NCBI GenBank assembly: GCA_029213045.1
Contig: JARGPN010000016.1
Span: 1 to 64,000, forward strand
Direction: 5' to 3'
DNA length: 64,000 bases
Source of the DNA: Alcanivoracaceae bacterium
GTDB lineage: Bacteria > Pseudomonadota > Gammaproteobacteria > Pseudomonadales > Alcanivoracaceae
In this document: positions 26,742-36,226 of the stretch, piece after piece
Position numbering within the stretch: the stretch's first letter is position 1
Layout of the letters: every line of letters starts with the position of its first letter
The notes under the pieces: model-generated
What the model was told of the DNA's origin: nothing
What the model saw: only the letters and a program-made list of their open reading frames with translations
The model's database searches: none
Translations under genes and position numbers: made by a program

Positions 26742-26955
26742 TGATTGATTTTTTTACTATTTTTAATAAGTTACACAAGCAATCTTCGGTTGACCGGGCG
26801 TCGCTCTGGGTATTTACTGATCAAGCTGTGCACATCTGCACATCGCCATGACCTAGGCACTTGAAACGAAGCCGTTAACGGCCAGTGGAGTGCGACGGAA
26901 TTCAATAATTACCGTCGCGACCGCTACGCAATCCAAATATTTGGAGGGGATCGCC

Positions 26956-27264
26956 ATGAACACCGAAAGAGCCACCACTCACGCTCGCCAAGAAGTTGAA
27001 AAATTTGTCGTTCGCCTACCGAAAGGTATGCGTAGTAAAATCGCGGAAGTCTCACGTCTGAGTCACCGCAGCATGAACTCTGAAATCATTGCGCGCCTAG
27101 AAGAAAGCCTTGGGCACGCCAGTGAAGACAACAGCAACACACCAAGCGCACCACTATTGCGCTCGGTTGACAATAATGCCGGCGATCAAGAGCACACGTT
27201 GCTCGCGCATTTTCGTGCCATGAGCACCGAAAAACGCGCAGCTCTGCTAGAACTGATCGGCTAA
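26956..27264 (+). CDS. amrZ: AmrZ/AlgZ-like ribbon-helix-helix regulator
   Basis: 102 residues. The core KFVVRLPKGMRSKIAEVSRL followed by SHRSMNSEIIARLEESL is very close to the Arc-type ribbon-helix-helix domain of Pseudomonas AmrZ, including the DNA-contacting beta strand. A C-terminal segment (EHTLLAHFRAMSTEKRAALLELIG) matches the AmrZ tetramerisation region in position. ATG 26956 is preceded by GGAGGGG; an upstream frame to 26890 is rejected. In Pseudomonas AmrZ controls exopolysaccharide, motility and c-di-GMP genes, which fits its place just before a quorum-sensing module and c-di-GMP enzymes. Confidence 0.9.
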   Translation: MNTERATTHARQEVEKFVVRLPKGMRSKIAEVSRLSHRSMNSEIIARLEESLGHASEDNSNTPSAPLLRSVDNNAGDQEHTLLAHFRAMSTEKRAALLELIG

Positions 27265-27389
27265 CAATAGAAATAATTGGGTAAACACTAACTCGCCTAC
27301 AGGTCATGGCGTTTTTGCTCCCCCAATTTGCTGTATTGTTGTCAGCGACTGAACTTCTTACTTTGAACCGCTTGGGTTGATCTTGTCTC

Positions 27390-28706
27390 ATGGCTAAGTT
27401 GTCACAGTGGGCTCGGCAGCTGGCGTCTCGGCTTCGCACGTCTACCGTCGAAAGCGCGCACTATTCAAAATACAACGCTCCTATGATTGGCCTGCTCGGG
27501 CTGATTGGCTTTCCGTTGTATTACTACGTGTGGGAATACATGTTCCCTCAGCCTTATGAAAGCCTCTCCCTGCGCATGACCGGGGCTGCCGTCTGCACCC
27601 CGCTAATTTTTTATAGGCATTGGCCGGAACGATGGCACCGTGCGTTTGCCGCCTATTGGCTTCTCTCGCTGACGTATACGTTACCGTTCCTATTTACCTA
27701 TATGTTGCTACGCAACGAACTGTCGTTGGTCTGGAGTATGTCGACCATGGCGGCGCTTTTCTTATTGGTCCTCGCCGTGTACGACTGGCTTCTGGTTGTG
27801 ATGATATCGGTCATCGGTACCGCACTGGCCTGGGCAGCCTTCGCAATAACGTCAGACACTAGCGTCATTCTCAGCGCCTACTTAGAACAGCTTCCCATCT
27901 ATTGCTTCGTTATTTTTGCTGGAAGCATTTTCAACTACACCTCTCACATGGTGAAGGAAGAAAAACTAGACGCTTACTCCGCGGTGGGGCGCAACATCGC
28001 TCATGAATTGCGCACGCCATTATTGGGTATTCGCGCTGCCATGGCGGCGATATCACATTACCTGCCAGATCTTATCGATTCGCACGAAAAAGCACTCCAC
28101 GCACAATTGCCCGTACGAAAAATCCGCTCATCGCGTTTTGAAAAATTACGTAACGCAACCGACCGAATTGACGAAGAAATCACGTACTCCAACACTATTA
28201 TTGATATGCTTTTACTTAGTGCTGGGCAAGCCACGTTACGTTCCGGCGAATTCGCCATATATTCCGGCAAAGACACGGTAAGCCAAGCACTTCAGCGCTA
28301 TCCTTTTAACTCTGCACGCGAGCGGAATTTAGTGACCTGGGAACAGTGCGACGATTTTGAATTTTTTGGCTCAGACTTATTAGTCAGCCACATACTGTTT
28401 AACTTGATAAAAAATGCATTGTATAGCGTACTCAAGGCGGGAAAGGGAGATGTTGTTATCTCCACTCGCAGGACCAGAGAGGGCTCTTTGATAGCGGTTC
28501 GCGACACGGGCACCGGCATCGCCAGCAACGAAATCCCCCATGTGTTCGAACATTTCTACACATCAAAAAGTATCGGCCAAGGCACAGGAATCGGTCTTTC
28601 ATTCTGCAAGCTAGCCATGGAAAGCTTTAGCGGCGATATTACTTGTCGCTCCAAGCTAGGCGAATACACGGAGTTCACGCTTATGTTTCCCGGATTATCG
28701 AAATGA
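27390..28706 (+). CDS. CqsS/LqsS-like sensor histidine kinase
   Basis: A 438-residue kinase with six predicted membrane helices (about 35-185), as in the alpha-hydroxyketone receptors CqsS and LqsS, and a cytoplasmic kinase core. The phospho-accepting His205 is in the H-box NIAHELRTPL; N-box HILFNLIKNAL, G1 RDTGTGI, F FEHFYTSK and G2 GQGTGIGL are all present. Unlike Vibrio CqsS it has no C-terminal receiver; the receiver is the next gene, overlapping by four bases (ATGA). With CqsA downstream, the likely ligand is a CAI-1/LAI-1-type hydroxyketone. Confidence 0.88.
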   Translation: MAKLSQWARQLASRLRTSTVESAHYSKYNAPMIGLLGLIGFPLYYYVWEYMFPQPYESLSLRMTGAAVCTPLIFYRHWPERWHRAFAAYWLLSLTYTLPFLFTYMLLRNELSLVWSMSTMAALFLLVLAVYDWLLVVMISVIGTALAWAAFAITSDTSVILSAYLEQLPIYCFVIFAGSIFNYTSHMVKEEKLDAYSAVGRNIAHELRTPLLGIRAAMAAISHYLPDLIDSHEKALHAQLPVRKIRSSRFEKLRNATDRIDEEITYSNTIIDMLLLSAGQATLRSGEFAIYSGKDTVSQALQRYPFNSARERNLVTWEQCDDFEFFGSDLLVSHILFNLIKNALYSVLKAGKGDVVISTRRTREGSLIAVRDTGTGIASNEIPHVFEHFYTSKSIGQGTGIGLSFCKLAMESFSGDITCRSKLGEYTEFTLMFPGLSK

Positions 28707-29713
28707 TCAGATCTTCTATTCTACCGTATTACTACCCGACAACGGTCGTACTGATTGATGACAACGAGCGGTTTTTAGATAACTTCACGTTGCACCTTGA
28801 CGAAAACTTAGCGCATATATGCTTCTCTTCGGCGCATGCAGGCCTCGACCACATTAATCATCAAGCGTCTAAGGTTCATCTCGATCAACGATGCTTTTCC
28901 TATTATCGCGATGCGCGATCTTCAAGCGAAGACGTGCTGCGTCTTGATTTAACTCTAATTGAACGTGAAATCAGCGATCCTTCGCGGTTCAAGGATATTT
29001 CCGTGGTGATCGTCGATTACGACATGCCGGAAATGACCGGATTAAAGTTATGCGAAAGCATTCGAGATCCTCGCATTAAAAAAATATTACTGACCGGCGT
29101 GGCCGACGAGAAAATTGCGGTGCAAGCGTTTAACGATGGCGTCATTGATCGCTTTTTAATGAAGAGCGATCCCGCCATCACGGAAAAGATCAACCAAACC
29201 ATCATGGACTGTCAGCGAAAATACTTTTCAGAAGTATCCGCGCTAATCCAAAATACGCTCGCGTTAAAATCGCCGGAATTTATTTATAACGACAGCTTTA
29301 TAGAATATTTTTTTGATCTTAAAAGTAAAAATTCTCTGGTGGAATATTATTACGTCGAAGACCCCACGGGGTTTATCTTAGTCAGCGATAGCGGTGACCT
29401 TCAGCGACTCTTGGTTTACAGCGAAGCTGAAATCCAGCAGTTTATGTTCGCTGCGAAAAAACACAGCCCTCCCGCTGCATTTTTGAAGCAAATCTCTAAC
29501 GGCAAAACAGTGCCATGGCTATGGGAATCACCGGAAGATGTTGGGCCGGATGAAGCGTTTAACTGGAGTGATTACGCTCACCCAGCCACGAAAGTTGGCG
29601 GCAAACAGTTTTGGTACTGCGCATTAGTGGATAGCCCGCCTGCGGATATCGAATATGACAGCAGCTTGTCGAGCTACGGCGCTTATCTAGACCTTCTTGA
29701 TCAAACGCGATAA
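28703..29713 (+). CDS. LqsR-like response regulator with undefined output domain
   Basis: 336 residues from an ATG overlapping the kinase stop. The receiver has the acidic pair in VVLIDDNERF, the phospho-acceptor Asp105 in VIVDYDMPEMTG, a Thr in LLTGVAD and Lys174-region RFLMKSD. An insertion of about 40 residues between beta-1 and the acceptor is unusual, as in LqsR. The C-terminal 150 residues (EYYYVEDPTGFILVSDSGDL onward, ending near DLLDQTR) contain no helix-turn-helix, GGDEF, EAL or HD domain that I recognise. It is therefore a signal relay of unknown output, encoded with its kinase. Confidence 0.85.
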   Translation: MIRSSILPYYYPTTVVLIDDNERFLDNFTLHLDENLAHICFSSAHAGLDHINHQASKVHLDQRCFSYYRDARSSSEDVLRLDLTLIEREISDPSRFKDISVVIVDYDMPEMTGLKLCESIRDPRIKKILLTGVADEKIAVQAFNDGVIDRFLMKSDPAITEKINQTIMDCQRKYFSEVSALIQNTLALKSPEFIYNDSFIEYFFDLKSKNSLVEYYYVEDPTGFILVSDSGDLQRLLVYSEAEIQQFMFAAKKHSPPAAFLKQISNGKTVPWLWESPEDVGPDEAFNWSDYAHPATKVGGKQFWYCALVDSPPADIEYDSSLSSYGAYLDLLDQTR

Positions 29714-29735
29714 GCAATACGTTGTTTATAAAAAT

Positions 29736-29768
29736 AAGCGGTGCATAGAGATCTGCGCACCGCTTTTT
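29736..29768. terminator. Bidirectional terminator between the response regulator and cqsA
   Basis: AGCGGTGC...GCACCGCT stem with a loop around TAGAGATCT is followed by TTTTT, and A-rich sequence precedes it. It separates the convergent response regulator and CqsA genes. Confidence 0.75.
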
Positions 29769-29818
29769 GTAAGCCCGAAATAATCAGCAAAAAAGCAAAA
29801 CCGTTTCGCAATACGGCC

Positions 29819-31090
29819 TCACCAATTAGCCAACACCGCGCGCGCTGGAGCTTGAGCACCGCCCTTTACGGTTGAAGGCCAGCGCCACATTCCCACGTCA
29901 TCACGAATAACGCCCATGACTCTTACGATCTCAAGCATTTGCGGCACAGTCAGTGCAGCATTTACAGATAGCCTCACCAAGGAGCGCTTCTTCGGGGTTG
30001 CCGGAGCGCAAAACACAGCACCGAACACACCCTGTTCTTCCATCTTTTCGCGCAGCACTAATGTGTCCTGCTCAACACCCGCTTCAATAGGAATAATCTG
30101 AGACTGACTACAACGCACGTTGTATCCCAAATCAGAAAGCTGCTGTCTCAGGAAGCGCGCATTGTGAAAAAGCTTATCCCGACGCCAATCATCTGCCTGA
30201 ATGATATCCAGAGTTTTATCTAACGCCGCCACTTCGTGATTCAATAAACTTGAACTGAAGATTGCCGGGCGTGCCGTGCAGCGAAAATATTCTTTAAATC
30301 TTTCGGAACACAACACAATGCCGGCGCGGGCAGCAAATGCTTTCGCCAAACTAGCCGTGACGAAATGCACTCGCTCATGCAAGCCAAGTTGACGTACAAG
30401 CCCTTCACCATGGACGCCGTGGGTGCCCAACGAATGCGACTCGTCCACAATAATTAGACTGTCATATTTTTCCGCAACGTCCACCAGATCTTCAAGCGGT
30501 GCAATGCTCCCCAACGTGCTGTAAACAGAATCCACACACAACACACCTTGACCATACTGACGCATCTGTCTGTCTAAATGCTCGGGATCGTTGTGACGAA
30601 ACGCATGTGGCGTCGCTCCAGCACTCATGACACCTTCCCATAACGACGCGTGGGCGTGCATATCGATATACACAGGCACATTTTTTTCCGCTAGCGCCTG
30701 AATTAACCCAACGTTTGCGGCATAACCTGATTGCGAAAGAATACCCGCCTGATAGCCACAAAATGTTGCCATTCTCTGTTCGAACGCACTCACAGGATTT
30801 TCGCCGTGCATAAACACGCCTGACATCACCACTTCGTTTGATGCATTCTGCAACGCAGCAATTTGGGCCTGTAAAATCTGCGGGTGATTCACCAATGACA
30901 GGTAGTCATTGCTCATTAATTGAATCGCAGAATTGCTCGGCTGAACGCCGTGCATGATGTGTTTACCCCCCCATAGCCCTTGCATGCGATCCACATAGAA
31001 CTCATCCATGCGTCGCTGCAAAAAATCCGGCATCCTCGCTGACGGGGGAAGTGACGGATTGTTTCTAAATTCAAAAAGGTTGGCCAGCAT
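29819..31090 (-). CDS. cqsA: Alpha-hydroxyketone autoinducer synthase (CqsA/LqsA family)
   Basis: A 423-residue PLP enzyme of the alpha-oxoamine synthase group. Many stretches match CqsA: LPDF-type start, MSNDYLSLVNHP, LSQSGYAANVGL, YIDMHAHASLWEG, VDSVYSTLGSIAPL, VDESHSLGTHG, and TASLAKAFAARAG with the PLP Lys250. It condenses an acyl-CoA with an amino acid (SAM or 2-aminobutyrate) to make a CAI-1/LAI-1-type signal. ATG 31090 follows AGGAG; a longer frame to 31150 is rejected. It converges on its cognate kinase/receiver pair. The C-terminal 25 residues after position 400 are extra compared with Vibrio CqsA. Confidence 0.93.
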   Translation of the reverse strand: MLANLFEFRNNPSLPPSARMPDFLQRRMDEFYVDRMQGLWGGKHIMHGVQPSNSAIQLMSNDYLSLVNHPQILQAQIAALQNASNEVVMSGVFMHGENPVSAFEQRMATFCGYQAGILSQSGYAANVGLIQALAEKNVPVYIDMHAHASLWEGVMSAGATPHAFRHNDPEHLDRQMRQYGQGVLCVDSVYSTLGSIAPLEDLVDVAEKYDSLIIVDESHSLGTHGVHGEGLVRQLGLHERVHFVTASLAKAFAARAGIVLCSERFKEYFRCTARPAIFSSSLLNHEVAALDKTLDIIQADDWRRDKLFHNARFLRQQLSDLGYNVRCSQSQIIPIEAGVEQDTLVLREKMEEQGVFGAVFCAPATPKKRSLVRLSVNAALTVPQMLEIVRVMGVIRDDVGMWRWPSTVKGGAQAPARAVLANW

Positions 31091-31489
31091 GTCGGTCTCC
31101 TGTGATGCCGTATTGCGTAAGTGTGTTTTCGCAAAGCACGCCGGAGGCATCAGGAGCGACGTTATAATTGTTGGAATGCGCGAGCGGCTGATGCCGATTT
31201 GGCCGTAGAAAATGCGAAGTGCACTCTTGTTATATCGGGAAAACCATCACATTCGAATACTGTCATTTCGACATCTAGCAGGCAGAAAGAAGAGATCAAT
31301 CTCAACACAATATCAGAGTGGCATCATGCAAATATCTTCCTTGGACAGGCGTTCAGCATCCTGTATCGTGCCGAATCACGTTTTGCAGACCGTGCATCCA
31401 CTGATGCATCACGTACACCTAGGTTGTTGATGACATTCTCGCGATGATGGTGCTAGGCTGCTAAGGATAAAGCATTAGGGATAAATGCC
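31091..31489. promoter_or_regulatory. Divergent region between cqsA and a diguanylate cyclase
   Basis: This 399-base gap must hold promoters for both genes. The palindrome TGATGCATCA lies at 31402-31411, with a further TGCAT just before it. I see no supported gene; open frames here have no protein-like composition. Confidence 0.35.
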
Positions 31490-32716
31490 GTGGCCTTGAG
31501 ATCTACTCAACCCTCGCAACCCCTGCCCAGCGGCACGGACTTGCCAATACCTTGGAATTTGCGCCTTCCGAAGCCCCTCGAAGGTGATTTCATCAGCTAT
31601 TTGCTGCGGTTCTCACGGCGCATTATTTTGGGCTCCATCGTCGTCGTTATTTTCATCTACGCTGGCGGGTTACTCACTGAGCAGCTGATCAGCGACCACC
31701 TTCTCCAACAAATCTGGCGGCTCCGCCTTTTCACTCTTATCCCCGTCGGCGCCGTTTGGTGGTTAGCCAAGGAGGACAAGCACCCGCGCGCGCTGCAACC
31801 CGCTATCGCCGCCTGCTGCATTATTATTGCCGGCATACACGATTACGTCGCGCTCTATGTCGACCACCCGTTGGCGTATACCTATTATTTGGTCAATCTT
31901 TTCGCGATTCTGCTAATGGCGACCCTGTTCCGCATTAGCTTGTATTGGGCAGCAACTGTCTCAGCGATCATTCTTGCCATGCTGGCGATCAGCTTGTTGC
32001 TTGACGAAAGACTTTCAACCTCTCTCGCATACACCTTGTTTTATTTTATTTCTGCCACCGCGATTCTAAGCTTGTTGGGCCAGTATTTTTTTGAACGCTT
32101 GCAGCGACAGTTTTTTCTCGCCGAGCGCGTACTCGCCATGCATCGTAGTGAGTTGCATTCCGCTAATCAGGTGCTGGAAAGCCAGGCCAGCGAGGATGCG
32201 CTGACAGGAACCGTCAACCGCCGCGGAATGGAAATTCGGCTTGGCTCTCTAATTCATCATGCACGCCACAACCAGCAGCTCGACAAGCTATTTATACTGC
32301 TGTTCGACATCGACTTCTTTAAACAATTCAATGATACCTACGGACATTTGGAAGGTGACCTGTGCTTAAAGCAAATCGCCAATGTGCCAAAGGCAATGAT
32401 TCAAAATGATTCAGACTTTGTTGCCCGATACGGCGGCGAGGAATTTCTTATCGCGTTGAGCGGCATTCAGCTAAACGATGCGCTGATTTTTGCAGAGCGT
32501 TTGCGCAGCCGTATTGAACAGCTGGGTGTTGAGCATTCTGGTTCTCGGGTTAACAATGTGGTGACGATCAGCGTCGGCATTTCTGGATTGATACCTGGGA
32601 TTACCCGCGCGGACGAAATGATAAAGCGCGCGGATGAAGCGCTTTATGAAGCCAAAGGCATTGGCCGAAACACGGTGGTGCTCATCGACGCGCAGGAAAA
32701 ATTAATTCCTCAATAA
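31490..32716 (+). CDS. Membrane diguanylate cyclase
   Basis: A 408-residue protein with about six membrane helices (about 45-205) and a C-terminal GGDEF domain. The active site is YGGEEF (315-319) with DIDFFKQFND for metal and nucleotide. The I-site position reads NDSD rather than RxxD, so product inhibition is probably absent. The membrane region resembles 7TM/MASE-like sensors but I cannot place it. The start is GTG 31490 after AGGG, because the nearby ATG 31485 is out of frame. It is divergent from cqsA, so quorum signalling and c-di-GMP synthesis may share control. Confidence 0.9.
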   Translation: MALRSTQPSQPLPSGTDLPIPWNLRLPKPLEGDFISYLLRFSRRIILGSIVVVIFIYAGGLLTEQLISDHLLQQIWRLRLFTLIPVGAVWWLAKEDKHPRALQPAIAACCIIIAGIHDYVALYVDHPLAYTYYLVNLFAILLMATLFRISLYWAATVSAIILAMLAISLLLDERLSTSLAYTLFYFISATAILSLLGQYFFERLQRQFFLAERVLAMHRSELHSANQVLESQASEDALTGTVNRRGMEIRLGSLIHHARHNQQLDKLFILLFDIDFFKQFNDTYGHLEGDLCLKQIANVPKAMIQNDSDFVARYGGEEFLIALSGIQLNDALIFAERLRSRIEQLGVEHSGSRVNNVVTISVGISGLIPGITRADEMIKRADEALYEAKGIGRNTVVLIDAQEKLIPQ

Positions 32717-32756
32717 ATAGTCGCCGAAAGCACAGAAAAGTCGGAACTCTTATTTT

Positions 32757-33650
32757 TTATTTTTGGCTCTCGTTCAGCTTATCTGAGGAGGCTGCGCGCT
32801 CACCCGCTTTGACGCTTGCGACACCGACTCCAGACATAAACCACTGCGGGTCCAATCGCTCGCCATACCAATTCACCCGCCAATCCAAATGTGGCCCCGT
32901 GGCGCGACCGCTAGCGCCAACCTCCGCGATCAAGTCGCCCTGCTTCACTTCTTGACCGGCCTTCACTAACACCTTACTTAGATGAATGAAGGTAGAGGAA
33001 ATGCCAAAACCATGATCGATCAACAGCGTGCCGCCGGAATAAAACATATCTGGGTGCGCTAATGTGACAACGCCGCCCGCAGGTGCGATGACAGGCGATC
33101 CTGTGGGCGCCGCAATATCGACGCCATAATGCGGATTTTTGGGTTCGCCATTATAAAAACGTTGGCTGCCGTAGACGCCCGTAATTGGCCCGCTTGCTGG
33201 CCACACAAACGGCGCTAGAAAGTCGTGGCGATTTGAATTCGTTTTCCTAGCATTACTCACCAACGCACCTTCTTTTCGAATTCGCGCAAGACGCTCAGGC
33301 GGAGGCGTGACGGTTTCTTGCGGCACACCTTCAACTCGCTGAATATTCCATTCTCTCGGCTGCAGCACCACCTCATGCATTTCTTTTTTATCGCCATCCT
33401 GGAGCTGTAATGCGTAAGCACCATTATCATCACGACCAAAACCAAAAACGAAAAATCCCTCGCCGGTGGTCCGCAGTGATTTGCCATTCAGGGAAACACT
33501 GACTCCGGGCAACACCTGACCAATCATCAATGCGCCCGGCGCCGGCTCACCACGTAGAGATAACAGCAGAGAATCACTTGCAAACGCCGACAGCGAACAA
33601 ATCGAAAGCAATAGAATTAAAGTAGGGGACAGAAAACTCAGCAACCGCAC
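32757..33650 (-). CDS. M23 family peptidoglycan endopeptidase
   Basis: A 297-residue exported protein (signal to about residue 24) with an N-terminal beta domain and a C-terminal LytM/M23 domain. The HxxxD zinc motif is HYGVDIAAP; a later catalytic His lies in TFIHLSK. The final HxH reads GPHLDW, with Asp at the zinc-ligand position, a variant also seen in a subgroup of M23 proteins. It probably cleaves peptide cross-links in the periplasm. The gene stands alone between a cyclase and an HD-GYP protein. Confidence 0.88.
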   Translation of the reverse strand: MRLLSFLSPTLILLLSICSLSAFASDSLLLSLRGEPAPGALMIGQVLPGVSVSLNGKSLRTTGEGFFVFGFGRDDNGAYALQLQDGDKKEMHEVVLQPREWNIQRVEGVPQETVTPPPERLARIRKEGALVSNARKTNSNRHDFLAPFVWPASGPITGVYGSQRFYNGEPKNPHYGVDIAAPTGSPVIAPAGGVVTLAHPDMFYSGGTLLIDHGFGISSTFIHLSKVLVKAGQEVKQGDLIAEVGASGRATGPHLDWRVNWYGERLDPQWFMSGVGVASVKAGERAASSDKLNESQK

Positions 33651-33750
33651 ACAGATCTCCTAAAAGATGCGCCAACGTTATTCAGCAAACGCATAAGTAT
33701 GTTTTTGGCTAGGGATAAAGCCACGCCCGCCGCCCATAATCACTTCGATA

Positions 33751-35922
33751 CTAAAGATACGGCGAAGGGTCATTTACATCGAGCTGGTCAGGGTCCAGCA
33801 CTTGCACAGCATATTGCTCCCAGACACGCTGCCGCAAAAAGAGTTCAAACAGATCTGGATCGATATGATCGCCTTCACTCATTTTTTTCAGAATAGATAA
33901 TGCCTGGGAAATTTTCATTGGGTCTTTGTACGGCCTATCTTTTGCCGTTAACGCTTCAAAGATATCCGCAATGGCCATCATGCGCGCAGGCCATGACATC
34001 TTATCGCGCGTTAGACCGCGAGGAAATCCAGAGCCATCCATCTTTTCATGGTGTCCGCCCGCGTACTCTGGCACACGGCGTAATTTCCGAGGAAACGGCA
34101 ACGACTCGAGCATATCGATCGTCACCTGCATATGATTATTAATAACATCACGCTCCTCTGAGGTTAAAGTGCCGCGTTCAATACACAAATTATAGACTTC
34201 GTCTTCGCTCAATAGTGGCTGTAGATTTCCATTACTATCCGGCCAACTAAGTTTTGCCAAGCTTCGCACTCGCTCCTTGTTTTCATCCGCCATAAACTCG
34301 CCGCCTTTGTTGGCGACTTGCAGGAAATGAAGGTCATCGGAAAGTTGCTTTAGCTCTTCTTCCAATCGCTTCTCAAGCACTGGCTTTTTGTCTGGGGCAT
34401 TCAACATAGCTCGTAGCACTTCATTTTCTTTTTGCTGACGCAACACGGCAAAACGTGTTTCAACAGATTGAATGCGATCACTAAGCGTATGCAGCTTTGT
34501 CGACTTATCTAGCACTGAATCCGGTGTTGCCAGCTTACCGCAATCATGCAACCAAGCCGCTACGTGCAACTCATACCATTCATCTTCATCAAAGCGAAAG
34601 TCGCGAAAATAGCCCTCATCGTTGCAAGCAGCCTTGGCTATCAACTCCGTTAGCAACGGCACACGCTGACAGTGGCCGGATGTGTGCGGACTTTTCGCAT
34701 CAATCGCTTTCGCAATCACTTTAATAAATGCATCTAACAAGTTCTTAAGTTCTTGCACCAAGATTAAATTATTCAGTGCAATCGCTGCGTAGCTTGCCAG
34801 CGCCCGCGCCAACGGCTCGACGTACTCGGAAAAAGGAATCGTTTCACGTGTCTGCGGATGGCGTGCATTGACCAGCTGCAACACACCGATAACTTCGTTT
34901 AAATGGTTCATTAACGGAATAGTCAAAAAGGATGCCGAGCGATACCCGTGCGCGTGATCAAAGGCTTTAGTACCAGAGAAATCAAATTGTTCAGAGCTAT
35001 ACGCGTCGGGAATATTAATGACCTGTCCCGTTAACGCGGAATGTGCAGCAACGTGATGATGATTTTCACTGCCGTCTTCAAGGTGTAATAAGATGGGCGG
35101 CAAACTAATTTCATCGCCCGAACCACCTTGATTAATATTCAGTGAATCGTTTCGCACTAACGCGAACTCTAATTTTTGCTCGCCTCCTGCATCGTCGCGC
35201 AATAAATACAATGAGCCACCATCGGCGTACGTCATCGCCTGTGCTTCAGACAAAATGCGCTCAAGTAATCGACCTGTATTGGGCTCTCCAGACAGCGCAA
35301 CGAGCAATTCTTTTTGATCATGCATGGCGCGTTGCTGCTGGACGGCCACCGCGGCAAAACCCGCCAGCACTTGTATGACGGGCTCCATCTCAGCCGAAAA
35401 TGGCACTGTCTCGCCGGATGCTTCATCGGTCGCGTTAAGCAACTGCAGCACCGCCACTAACTCTCCGTAGTCGGTCATTAACGGTACGGTGAGCACGGAG
35501 CGGGTGCGGTATCCGAATTGCTCATCAAATTTTCGTGTGCCGGAAAAGTCGAATTCTTCGACGTCGTACACATCGGGGATATTCACCACGCGACCCGTGA
35601 GGCCAGTGTGACTCGCCACACTGTGATGATTCGGCTCGCCTTCTATATAGAGAGGAACCGCTGAGTAGCTAATGCTGCGGCCGCTGGAGCCGCCCAAACT
35701 CAAACTAAGGGTACGATTGCGCACGATCGCGAACTCTAAGCGAGACGCCGTGTCGTGGCCCTCAACCATATAAAGAGTGCCACCGTCGGCGCCGGTCAAC
35801 GCCCGCGCCTCTTCGAGAATGGTTTCGCACAGGCGCGCAATGTCGTGTTGCGCGGTGAGCTTTTGGGCCACACCGACCAAGCGCTTGTAATGCGGCAATG
35901 AAATTTTATCTAGATAATCCAT
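33751..35922 (-). CDS. GAF-GAF-HD-GYP c-di-GMP phosphodiesterase-like protein
   Basis: 723 residues. Two GAF domains (about 20-195 and 205-385) share strongly repeated segments (GRVVNIPDVYDVEEFDFSGT and GQVINIPDAYSSEQFDFSGT), showing an internal duplication. An HD-GYP domain follows (about 400-700): HTSGHCQRV, AAWLHDCGKL with the HD pair, VINNHMQVT, and HHEKMDGSGFPRGL. The family motif GYP reads GFP here. The likely role is c-di-GMP breakdown under control of a small ligand bound by the GAFs. No membrane segment is seen, so it is cytoplasmic. Confidence 0.9.
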   Translation of the reverse strand: MDYLDKISLPHYKRLVGVAQKLTAQHDIARLCETILEEARALTGADGGTLYMVEGHDTASRLEFAIVRNRTLSLSLGGSSGRSISYSAVPLYIEGEPNHHSVASHTGLTGRVVNIPDVYDVEEFDFSGTRKFDEQFGYRTRSVLTVPLMTDYGELVAVLQLLNATDEASGETVPFSAEMEPVIQVLAGFAAVAVQQQRAMHDQKELLVALSGEPNTGRLLERILSEAQAMTYADGGSLYLLRDDAGGEQKLEFALVRNDSLNINQGGSGDEISLPPILLHLEDGSENHHHVAAHSALTGQVINIPDAYSSEQFDFSGTKAFDHAHGYRSASFLTIPLMNHLNEVIGVLQLVNARHPQTRETIPFSEYVEPLARALASYAAIALNNLILVQELKNLLDAFIKVIAKAIDAKSPHTSGHCQRVPLLTELIAKAACNDEGYFRDFRFDEDEWYELHVAAWLHDCGKLATPDSVLDKSTKLHTLSDRIQSVETRFAVLRQQKENEVLRAMLNAPDKKPVLEKRLEEELKQLSDDLHFLQVANKGGEFMADENKERVRSLAKLSWPDSNGNLQPLLSEDEVYNLCIERGTLTSEERDVINNHMQVTIDMLESLPFPRKLRRVPEYAGGHHEKMDGSGFPRGLTRDKMSWPARMMAIADIFEALTAKDRPYKDPMKISQALSILKKMSEGDHIDPDLFELFLRQRVWEQYAVQVLDPDQLDVNDPSPYL

Positions 35923-36226
35923 CTACTTAACTCAACTGCCCCGTCATCACCTAACTACTATCCGTATTCGTCCGTAGCCCCAAGTTCTCCTATAGCATAG
36001 GACGGCTGCATCACTGCTGGCAAAGCGCCAGCCTAGGTTTACTGTGTATTTTTGCTCGATACACACAAATTATGGCCAAACGCCAAGACGCGACAGCCAC
36101 TATGAACACCTCATGCTAGGGCGAATCCGGTCAGGACGCGCCCCGCGCGCCCGGCAATAGTGATTTGATGCCTTATTCACGCTAGACTTCATCGGTTCCG
36201 GAACCCCCTGATAATGAAGACATTCC
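35923..36226. promoter_or_regulatory. Upstream region of thrS with a hairpin
   Basis: This 304-base gap holds the divergent promoters of thrS and the HD-GYP gene. A short hairpin GCTGGC-AAAGC-GCCAGC lies at 36016-36032. I looked for a Zur-type TGTTATA..TATAACA palindrome and did not find one. No gene is supported. Confidence 0.35.

Noticed and set aside
35923..36226. Possible Zur box before thrS
   Set aside because: No TGTTATA-type inverted repeat was found; the only palindrome is a GC hairpin. The regions before folE2 and the His-rich barrel also lacked one.
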